From Alviniconcha marisindica (Eukaryota > Mollusca > Gastropoda > Provannidae), in contig JABMCL010002216.1 in assembly GCA_018857735.1 (NCBI GenBank), forward strand, positions 992,501 to 1,056,500: 64,000 nucleotides of DNA. The letters run 5' to 3'. This document shows positions 58,801-64,000 of the stretch, one piece after another (the stretch's first letter is position 1; every line of letters begins with the position of its first letter). The notes below the pieces were generated by a model. The model searched no databases. It worked only from the letters and a program-made list of their open reading frames with translations, and was not told the origin of the DNA. A program made the position numbers and the translations under genes.

Positions 58801-61800
58801 TTGTACTTGGTCTGTAGCCGGGCCAGCCGGTTACAGCTGATGGTGTACTCACGGAACTTCTGCACAACACCCACACAGACACACTGAAGGATCGTCTTCA
58901 CGGATCACAGGGACATGGTCAGCAAAACACAATGCAGGCATGTTCACTGGGACAATCAGGCATGTTCATTAAATATGACTGATGAAAACATTCAATTGAC
59001 ATCTTCCAGGGATGAGATCATAGTAAAATGCCACTCCATAAAAACACACACTAAAACCCCCCACTTCTCACCTCTAAATAATACGTTTCCGTCTCCAAGC
59101 GGTCTGCTCTGTGTTTGGCTGCTTCATGGGGCGATCGTGGGGGAACACTATCATCCACGAAGTACCTGGTGATGTCATAGTCTTTGACCTGAATCATGTC
59201 CACCAAGGTCTTTTCTGTTGTCTCAAGGCTCTTCCAGATCTGCACGCAGCACACGAGCATGTAGATCAAAAACTGACGTACCATCAGACCGCTAGAGAAC
59301 ACAACAGATGAGCAAGCAGATCCAACACTGACGTACTACCAGAGTGATTAAGAACACCTGAGCAAGTGGATCCAAATCTGACATGCTACCAGGCTGCTTG
59401 AGAACAAACAGACTGATGTTATATCACGATAATTCCAACTGTTGAGAACTGCAGGCTCACATGCTGGTTCCCAGCACGCTTGACCAAGCAAACGCCTTCA
59501 CCAGCTCCAGGAAGCAGACACCACCGTGCTGAAAACATTGCGGCAATGCTAAGCACCTTCCAGCACCTCAACGATCACACACTTATTCAAAACAAGAAGC
59601 GTTCAAATGTCAAGGGAAGCTGTGACCAGAGAGAAAGCCTTCTCAAGCTCGGACTCCGTCACTCTGTGGGCAGCTTCTGGTCACCTCAACAGCCAATGAA
59701 GGGGAAAACATTTCATCCACCCCTCAGGCAAAATCCAGGTGTTTTTTTCTTCTTCTTTTGTCTGACACACTACATCGATCACAAACAAAACACAATCATG
59801 TAAGGTGTTTTAACTGATCAGCACTTCGGCAATGCACCCTGGGTAGTGATTCTTTACAAATCTGCAGATGCCCCCCTCTGACTTAGCCCTGATAAACCCT
59901 ATGTGTGTTTTTTTGTGCGCTCAAAGCACCAACTACCTACCCCACTCTCCTCTGACCTGTGCTGACGTCATTCTCCACATTCTCCAGCTGAGACTGCCCA
60001 CTGCCATAATGGCAGCAGTGCCAGAACTGTTAACTTCTTGCTGTATGCAGCCACAGCAATCACACAATGGCACATTCTTGACATCCTCCACTCTGGGACT
60101 GCCCACTCTGCCATGTACCAGAACTGTTAACCTCTTGCTGTATGCAGCCACAGTGATCACACAGTGGCACATTCTTGACATCCTCCACTCTGGGACTGCC
60201 CACTCTGCCATAATGGCAGTTGTACCAGAACTGTTAACCTCTTGCTGTGTCCAGCCACAGTGATCACACACTGGTGTCCAATTAACCTCCTCCACTCTGA
60301 GACTGCCCAGCGTGTCATAACAGCAGCAGAAACATTAACCTGTCCCCATATCCAACCACGGTGACCACATGCTGGCACTGACCTCATCATCCTCCACTCT
60401 GAGACAGCCTAGTGTGTCGTAACAGCAGCAGAAACATTAACCTGTCCCCATATCCAACCACTGTGACCACATGCTGGCACTGACCTCATCATCCTCCACT
60501 CTGAGACAGCCCAGTGTGTCATAGCAGCAGCAGAAACATTAACCTGTCCCCATATCCAACCACTGTGACCACTCGCTGGCACTGACCTCGTCATTCTCCA
60601 CCTTGAGGCTGCACAGCCTGTCGTTGATGGTGGTGTAGCGTTGGATCAGATCCTCCTGCACCTCCTTCTGGGCGCTGATCTGGCGAATCTGTCGCACAAC
60701 ACAATCATCATAGTCTGTCTGCCATCTGGCCCAGCTGCTCACACTCACAGTTACATTCACACCCATTCACACCCCCCCCCCCCCCCCCCACCCCAAACAA
60801 ACAAACAACAACAACACACAAACAAACAACCCACTCACGCAGTGTCACTAACCCACATACCTTGTCACATGGACTATCTGCCTTGCCACCAAGGGGTCCA
60901 CTTAACTTCCCTTGCCACATGCACCCACCCTCTTGTCACACTACCCCTCTTGCCACTTGCCACCACCCCTCCCCCTCACTACCCCTCTTGCAAAATGCAC
61001 CCACATCATCCCTCCTGTTGCATGTACCCACACTACCCCTCTTGCCACTTGCCACACACTCCCACACTACCCCTCTTGCCACTTGCCACACACTCCCCCA
61101 CTACCCCTCTTGCCACAGGCACCCACATTATCCCTCTTGCCACCCCTCCCCCACTACCCCTCTTGCCACAGGCACCCACATTATCCCTCTTGCCGCATGT
61201 ACCCACACTACCCCTCTTACCACTTGCCACACACTACCCCTCTTGCAACACACACCCACACTACCCCTCTTGCAACACACACCCACACTACCCCTCTTGC
61301 CACCCACACCCACACATACTACCCCTCTTGCTACACACTACCCCTCTTGCAACACCCACCCATACATACTACCCCTCTTGCTACACACTACCCCTCTTGC
61401 CACCCACACCCACATGTACTACCCCACCCACACTAACCTCTTGCCACACAGACCTCTTGCCACACAGACCCACACTAACCTCTTGCCACACAGACCTCTT
61501 GCCACACAGACCCACACTAACCTCTTGCCACACAGACCTCTTGCCACACAGACCCACACTAACCTCTTGCCACACAGACCCACACTAACCTCTTGCCACA
61601 CAGACCCACACTAACTTCTTGCCACACAGACCCACCTCATCCCCCTTGAAGGGCTGGAACTCAAACTTCTTGGGCAGCATGAACACCTGGTTGTTGAGCT
61701 CCATGAACTTCTGCTTGTCCGCTCGCGAGTCCAGGTCTGTGATGCACTTGTTGAGCGACTCCACAAACTTCTGGTGTTCATTGCGCAGGTGCTCGTGCAC

Positions 61801-61857
61801 AGACAGGTACATCATCATGGCCCGACCCACCGAGTTGTGGTAGCCGAAGTCCATGCA
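42624..61857 (-). CDS. srGAP: SLIT-ROBO Rho GTPase-activating protein (3' part)
   Basis: Thirteen minus-strand exons in transcription order: 61636-61857, 60587-60688, 59072-59239, 58747-58859, 57211-57313, 56327-56387, 55512-55589, 54674-54808, 54035-54140, 52850-53062, 51791-51858, 45561-45744, 42624-43872. They total 2802 nt, with all phases compatible, giving 933 residues. In this partial numbering: end of the F-BAR domain about 1-100, linker to 236, RhoGAP about 237-434 with arginine finger R265 (GVFRVSG) and YNLAICFGPTLL, an acidic spacer, SH3 about 460-515 (ALHDFEGRSGRELSFKKGE, DWWEG), then a Ser/Pro-rich tail. The family bends membrane with its inverse F-BAR and inactivates Rac/Cdc42-type GTPases downstream of Robo. 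The first half of F-BAR is off the right edge. Family identity is secure; which vertebrate paralogue it matches is not addressed. Confidence 0.97.
43925..44295 (+). repeat. ~31/62-bp minisatellite
   Basis: The unit reads agcttgtacaagggtgtgct and atgggagtctgcta. It lies in the last srGAP intron, starting about 50 bp from the terminal exon's acceptor. Confidence 0.85.
44360..44705 (+). repeat. ~31-bp minisatellite, about 11 units
   Basis: The unit is cacaaagctcccattcaatg plus catcaccct. It is private to the last srGAP intron and distinct from the adjacent array. Confidence 0.9.
45561..45744 (-). CDS. srGAP: srGAP SH3 exon
   Basis: 184 nt, acceptor gtgcacag and donor cc|gtaagt. Encodes the whole SH3 fold from EVKEAVALHDFEG to DKYIAVKQAP, with ALHDF, DWWEG and IPDKYI motifs. 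Confidence 0.96.
45880..46165 (+). repeat. ~65-bp tandem repeat with poly-C cores
   Basis: The unit has aaagggacagtctttcaact followed by a C-rich run. It has about four decayed units with two pure C tracts. Confidence 0.7.
46275..46915 (+). repeat. 63-bp then ~38-bp minisatellite
   Basis: Six units of 63 bp (cccttcagtgtcccaatggg, caatgttcccacagttat, agttcaggtttctgtcacag) are followed by about seven shorter units that keep only the ggaatgttc..cacagttatag and gttcaggtttctgtcaca parts. The 63-bp unit is a multiple of three, so a 151-codon frame stays open. It is intronic on the opposite strand and is not called a gene. Confidence 0.9.
46995..47031 (+). repeat. Poly-C followed by (CA)n
   Basis: About 17 C residues then nine CA units. 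Confidence 0.9.
47698..47719 (+). repeat. Poly-C tract
   Basis: About 21 consecutive C residues. Confidence 0.9.
47870..49640. mobile_element. Foldback-like structure: minisatellite with inverted flanks
   Basis: The left arm 48421-48503 (ggggtaa, aacaaaacaacag, gatacttattcactttcag) is matched by the reverse complement of 49550-49638 (ggggtaag, aacaaaacaacag, gctacttatccactttcag), about three-quarters identical by eye. A second copy of the left arm's inner part is at 47870-47955 in direct orientation. Between the arms is a ~33-bp minisatellite. Long inverted arms around tandem repeats resemble foldback elements. No transposase is seen and target duplications were not identified. Confidence 0.55.
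48490..49535 (+). repeat. ~33-bp minisatellite, about 31 units
   Basis: The unit is ggtgtccagtgtttgattaa plus ccagaacaggtgtt. Units of two lengths alternate (ggtgttggtgtcc and ggtgttgtgtcc). Toward the right end the variants gattcacc and cctatgtttg alternate with ordinary units, a higher-order pattern of ~65 bp. The last unit forms a small hairpin (tccagtgt / acactgga). Confidence 0.93.
49590..49725 (+). repeat. Dispersed repeat shared with 17140-17290
   Basis: Contains gttgttttgttgctttg, gggacttacc, aaatttgcaca and actaaataagcattctttt in the same order as at 17177-17260. It overlaps the right arm of the foldback-like structure. Confidence 0.65.
49990..50400 (+). repeat. ~135-bp tandem repeat with poly-G cores, three units
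   Basis: The units share a G run, then cctttctgcatgtgctg-like sequence, gtgtacat, a gaagaa/gagga part and cacagcctcctt. Confidence 0.75.
51791..51858 (-). CDS. srGAP: srGAP acidic spacer exon
   Basis: 68 nt, acceptor gttgcag and donor aag|gtgaga. Encodes NSIDAVDDDDEDETSSIP plus SDEE between RhoGAP and SH3. Confidence 0.9.
52115..52325 (+). repeat. ~75-bp tandem repeat, three units
   Basis: The unit has gcacagagactgcacctgcc, aaagcaatgacctgataatg and actatatacacaatga. It is in the intron between the acidic spacer exon and the RhoGAP end. Confidence 0.85.
52850..53062 (-). CDS. srGAP: srGAP RhoGAP exon (C-terminal half)
   Basis: 213 nt, acceptor ttactgcag and donor agcag|gtacgg. Contains SEYSDENMMDPYNLAICFGP and VNEIIKTIIIHQEEIFP, near-invariant in srGAPs. 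Confidence 0.97.
53208..53412 (+). mobile_element. tRNA-derived SINE, copy 8 (diverged)
   Basis: The head cggcttggcc-like box A and cggttcagttcc box B are degraded. The body keeps tctcctttctctt, ttgtgactt, gaaacattgaaatg and gctgcccgtcttcatg. It is an older insertion, antisense to srGAP in an intron. Confidence 0.75.
54035..54140 (-). CDS. srGAP: srGAP RhoGAP exon (LPRSIFVVMRYLFAFLNH)
   Basis: 106 nt, acceptor gatttcag immediately before gtgagaacgatg. The donor is aacca|gtcagt. The acceptor junction is the apparent founder of the adjacent minisatellite. Confidence 0.95.
54128..54650 (-). repeat. srGAP: ~32-bp minisatellite made of splice-junction copies
   Basis: Read on the minus strand, each unit is gatgaatggtgatttcag followed by gtgagagaatgatgtg. 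The real exon junction is ggtgatttcag|gtgagaacgatg. About 15 units fill nearly all of the 533-bp intron upstream of the exon, so each carries an acceptor-like ttttcag-type end and a donor-like ag|gtgaga. Confidence 0.92.
54674..54808 (-). CDS. srGAP: srGAP RhoGAP exon (AGVLKLYFRELREPLFP)
   Basis: 135 nt, acceptor tgttttag and donor acgc|gtaagt. Encodes the SIAGVLKLYFRELREPLFPL stretch of the RhoGAP core. Confidence 0.96.
54940..55075 (+). repeat. ~60-bp tandem repeat, about two and a half units
   Basis: ccctaaccacaccctttgcc and taggaagatacacacat are repeated, with a further decayed unit. Confidence 0.75.
55512..55589 (-). CDS. srGAP: srGAP RhoGAP exon with arginine finger
   Basis: 78 nt, acceptor ctggacag and donor tcag|gtaaga. 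LHHQGVFRVSGAQVEINHF contains the catalytic arginine of the RhoGAP family (GVFRVSG). Confidence 0.96.
55675..55712 (+). repeat. (GGGGT)n low-complexity tract
   Basis: Seven or so repeats of gggtg/ggggt. Confidence 0.85.
56327..56387 (-). CDS. srGAP: srGAP RhoGAP N-terminal exon
   Basis: 61 nt, acceptor cttttcag and donor atg|gtgagt. Encodes ATGEEIPLIIKSCIRVINLY. Confidence 0.95.
57211..57313 (-). CDS. srGAP: srGAP linker exon before RhoGAP
   Basis: 103 nt, acceptor ggtttcag and donor gag|gtgggt. Encodes PPAPPPKPKKRRIGRTPP and KLFGGSLEEYIE, equivalent to the PPKP and KLF.G.LE segment of vertebrate srGAPs. Confidence 0.95.
57860..58670 (+). repeat. ~22-28-bp minisatellite, about 30 units
   Basis: Units alternate between aacaatggcagaaagggggt / aacaaacc and aacagtggcaaaaagaagtc. 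It fills more than half the intron between the linker exons and ends ~80 bp from the next exon's donor. Confidence 0.92.
58727..58744 (+). repeat. (TC)n next to a splice donor
   Basis: Nine TC units lie two bases from the donor of the exon at 58747-58859. On the transcribed strand this is (GA)n just inside the intron. Confidence 0.85.
58747..58859 (-). CDS. srGAP: srGAP coiled-coil/linker exon
   Basis: 113 nt, acceptor gttgtgcag and donor accag|gtgaga. KFREYTISCNRLARLQTKYN onward aligns with the KLREFL...LQ.KHDLLQ.TLG part of the family. Confidence 0.93.
59072..59239 (-). CDS. srGAP: srGAP exon following the F-BAR
   Basis: 168 nt, phase 0 at both ends, acceptor gcgtgcag and donor gag|gtgaga. 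Encodes IWKSLETTEKTLVDMIQVKD and YDITRYF, then RLETETYYLE. Confidence 0.94.
59255..59415 (+). repeat. ~57-bp tandem repeat, three units
   Basis: The unit has gcaagcagatccaacactga and cgtactaccagagtg, then aagaacac. It starts about 20 bp upstream of the acceptor of the 59072-59239 exon. Confidence 0.8.
59955..60586 (-). repeat. srGAP: 102-bp minisatellite carrying a copy of an exon end and its donor
   Basis: The last three period points are 60390, 60492 and 60594, spaced 102 bp, and the final one is inside the real exon. Each unit holds a degenerate copy of ~40 bp of the exon's 3' end (exon plus strand ctcgtcattctccaccttga; unit ctcatcatcctccactctga) plus the adjoining donor gag|gtcagt and ~60 bp of intron. 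About six units are visible; the outer ones are 97-107 bp and more decayed. Confidence 0.9.
60587..60688 (-). CDS. srGAP: srGAP F-BAR C-terminal helix exon
   Basis: 102 nt, phase 0 at both ends, acceptor gtgcgacag and donor gag|gtcagt. Encodes IRQISAQKEVQEDLIQRYTT onward to LKVENDE. Confidence 0.95.
60905..61635 (+). repeat. srGAP: Cytosine-rich minisatellite abutting a splice donor
   Basis: Left part: units of ctacccctcttgccac plus cacac spacers. Right part (about 61420-61635): 26- and 46-bp units of cacactaacctcttgccaca and cagaccc. On the transcribed strand the last unit is the donor gag|gtgggtctgtgtggcaag itself, and the following units repeat gtgggtctgtgtggcaag. Long open frames here come from the repeat. 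Confidence 0.92.
61636..61857 (-). CDS. srGAP: srGAP F-BAR exon (first in window)
   Basis: 222 nt, acceptor tgtttgcag and donor gag|gtgggt, phase 0 at both ends. Encodes CMDFGYHNSVGRAMMMYLSV, LDSRADKQKFMELN and MLPKKFEFQPFKGDEV, conserved in srGAP F-BARs. The upstream exon is not in the window. Confidence 0.97.
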
Positions 61858-62088
61858 CTGCAAACACACAGCAAGGACGTGGGTTCATTGTGCTTTATTC
61901 CAATGGTGAGGTGAAAGAAACCCTCTCCGGACTCTTTCAAATCCAACCTCAAAAAAACAAAAAAAACTAAATCCAAAATAATAGACTGCCACATTTTGCC
62001 CTCTTGTAATGCCTTTCTCCTCTGCCCCTGTTCAGTATCCTTAGGTTTGTACATTGTGCATAGTGTACTCAAACTTGCATGCAGGCTC

Positions 62089-62158
<70 letters not shown>

Positions 62159-62160
62159 AT
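62089..62160 (+). repeat. (GT)n microsatellite
   Basis: About 34 GT units followed by gcatgcatgc. Confidence 0.95.
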
Positions 62161-63064
62161 GCATGCATGTGTGCCTGCATACATGCATGCATGTGTGTGC
62201 ATGTACTCTGAACTGTCCTGCCTGACAAGGTTTTGCACATCACAAATACTCCAATTATTATCATTATCATAATGGTTTAGAAAAAATGAGAAGAAAAAAA
62301 AATGAAAGAAAGTTAGTTACATATTTAGGCACACCCCCCCCCCCCCCTTTCAACATCTAGACACAACTTCCCTCCCCTCCCCCCCAACATCTAGACACAC
62401 CTTCCCCCCCCTCCACCTTTTTCTTCTCTCCTGCCAGCCGCATCCCCATCCATCCATACTGCAATGTTCTCTGTTTTCTTTGTGAATCTCAGTTACATGG
62501 TTTTGTGCCTCCAGCCTTCAGATGTGAACTACATGCCCACCGCATGCCAAGGCACAGACACTGACACCAAGCTGTCAAAGGGTGGAGTTATTATTTCAAA
62601 GACACCGCACGGCTAGCTGACAGGAGAAAGGCACTTTACTCTTGTCCGCAATCCCATCTTAGCATTAAAAAAAAACACTAAAAAAACACACACAACTATC
62701 TTGTGGGCAATCCTATCTTGGCATAAAAAAACACAAAAACCTAAACATGTATCTTGTCGGCAATCTATCTTAGTGTAAAAAAAAATAAAACCCCACCTAA
62801 ACAAACTCCATCATGCCATTTCATTCAAAGCTGTCAAAGCAAAGAAGGTGAAATGAATGCTCAGTACAAAAACAAAAATACAAAAACAAAGTTTAAATGG
62901 AAAGCATGGAAGAGTATCTGGCTCTTCCAACACTTTGTGCTCATCCCCGATGGTGTGTTCTTGTCTGATGGCCAGATAACAAATGCAATAGAATTTGAAA
63001 GATGGGTTAATAACTTTCTTGGAAATATGAAGGGGAAGGCTTCACTAAAAAAAAAAAAAAAAAA

Positions 63065-63560
63065 AACTTGGGGGGGGGGGGGGGGGGGGCCTTCAAAGAA
63101 CAGTGCTTCACTTTCTGGAAAACCTGAACTGGAAGGCTGTGTCTCAGGGGGAAAAAAGTGGACTTAGCACTGGTCACTGGTGAGGGCTTCACTTTCTGGG
63201 AAACTTGAACCAGAAAGCCGATGTCTGGGGTGGGGGGGAGGGGGGGAGTGGACTTAGGAGTGGTCACTGGTGAGGGCTTCACTTTCTGGGAAACTTGAAC
63301 CAGAAAGCCGATGTCTGGGGTGGGGGGGGGGGGGGGAGTGGACTCTAGGAGTGGCTCACTTTCTGGGAAACTTGAAGAAAGCTGTCGGGTGGGGAGGGGC
63401 AATTAGTGTCATGGGAGAACTTGCAACTTTCCAGAAAGCCGATGTCTGGGGGGAGGGGGGGGGGGGGGAGTGGACTTAGGAGTGGTCACTGGTGAGGGCT
63501 TCACTTTCTCAGAAACCTGAACCAGAAAGCCAATGTCTCAGGGGGGAAAAGTGGACTTAA
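63065..63560 (+). repeat. ~90-bp tandem repeat with poly-G cores, about five units
   Basis: The unit has gggcttcactttctgggaaa, cttgaaccagaaagccgatg, tctgggg, a G tract, then agtggacttaggagtggtca. The first unit is preceded by poly-A and 21 G residues. Confidence 0.9.
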
Positions 63561-63608
63561 AAGAGGGGTGCCTCCCATCAGGGTTGCTCTGTAGTCAATA
63601 ACAAAGGC

Positions 63609-63621
63609 AAACACACACACA

Positions 63622-63674
<53 letters not shown>
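63609..63674 (+). repeat. (CA)n microsatellite
   Basis: About 32 CA units with one interruption. Confidence 0.95.
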
Positions 63675-63675
<1 letters not shown>

Positions 63676-64000
63676 TGGGGAGAACAAGCACTGCCTAAAG
63701 AAAAAAGGTCAGTCACCTGACACCTCCCCACCCCTCCCCCTCCCCCCTCGGCCATGTTCTCCCACACAATCAATGGGTGATTTGCTCTCCTGGTGACACC
63801 ACCATCAGCAGGCCATGCCAAATCAAGAGCAAATCTCTTGGGCAACAGTTCCAGCACAGGCAGGGAGGGGGGGCCGGCAGAGGGTGGGGGTGTGGGGGAG
63901 GAGGGGGTAACACCCTTCCACCTCCGGCTATCAGCCTTCCAACCTCTCTGATAAATCTCTGCATGGCAGCTGTTTCCCCTGATTACAACATCCACACTTA

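Larger units (their letters stand above)
61858..64000 (-). other. srGAP: srGAP intron running off the right edge
   Basis: I searched the minus strand for the preceding F-BAR exon (expected just before the CDLGYH-like start) and saw none. The interval holds simple repeats, poly-C/poly-G tracts and one ~90-bp tandem array. Confidence 0.6.

Noticed and set aside
58187..58882. Minus-strand 231-codon frame with repeated FCHCWFVTPFLPLL
   Set aside because: Translation of the 22-28-bp minisatellite. The real exon at its end uses another frame.
60641..61614. Plus-strand 315- and 250-codon frames rich in His, Pro, Thr and Leu
   Set aside because: Produced by the C-rich minisatellite in an srGAP intron; they also cross an srGAP exon on the wrong strand.
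63501..63995. 164-codon minus-strand frame as the preceding srGAP exon
   Set aside because: It contains no F-BAR-like sequence and runs through a CA microsatellite and G-rich repeats.

Overview
The window looks like animal nuclear DNA, most likely from a mollusc or another lophotrochozoan. Genes are split into many small GT-AG exons, non-coding DNA is long, tRNA-headed SINEs and minisatellites are abundant, and both recognised proteins are of metazoan type. Species was not determined. The mollusc suggestion is inference from repeat style; the metazoan assignment rests on the srGAP gene.

Layout. 1-5.1 kb is a nest of SINE copies, SINE tails, older repeats and one small TA-flanked MITE. About 6.0-7.4 kb is a palindrome-rich, promoter-like stretch. 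From about 7.3 to 22.9 kb a plus-strand gene of eight coding exons encodes a roughly 1299-residue nuclear-type protein. It has an NRF1/Ewg-like W-W-P..P-W and L-R-x-L-V-x-x-C-Y module, a single C2HC zinc finger split by an intron, and a long Ser/Pro-rich tail. Its 6.5 kb fourth intron holds an array of degenerate ~150-bp repeats.

23.7-39.0 kb is a direct tandem duplication, copy A 9.7 kb and copy B 5.6 kb, each ending in a poly-G tract. Copy B lacks a 4.07-kb internal segment. The duplication is nearly gene-free but carries a SINE, a 510-bp TIR element (truncated in B) and one possible orphan exon.

42.6-61.9 kb on the minus strand holds thirteen 3' exons (933 codons) of a SLIT-ROBO Rho GTPase-activating protein (srGAP): the end of the F-BAR domain, RhoGAP, SH3 and a Ser/Pro-rich tail with the stop codon. 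The 5' exons lie beyond the right edge. All exon phases join without a frameshift.

The most unusual feature is in the srGAP introns, many of which are filled by their own private minisatellite. In at least three cases (acceptor at 54140, donors at 60587 and 61636) the repeat unit starts at, or contains a copy of, the adjacent splice junction, so the intron holds ranks of decoy splice sites. A second unusual structure is a 31-unit minisatellite at 48.5-49.5 kb flanked by ~85-bp inverted repeats, resembling a foldback-type element. The two genes are convergent and I see no functional link between them.
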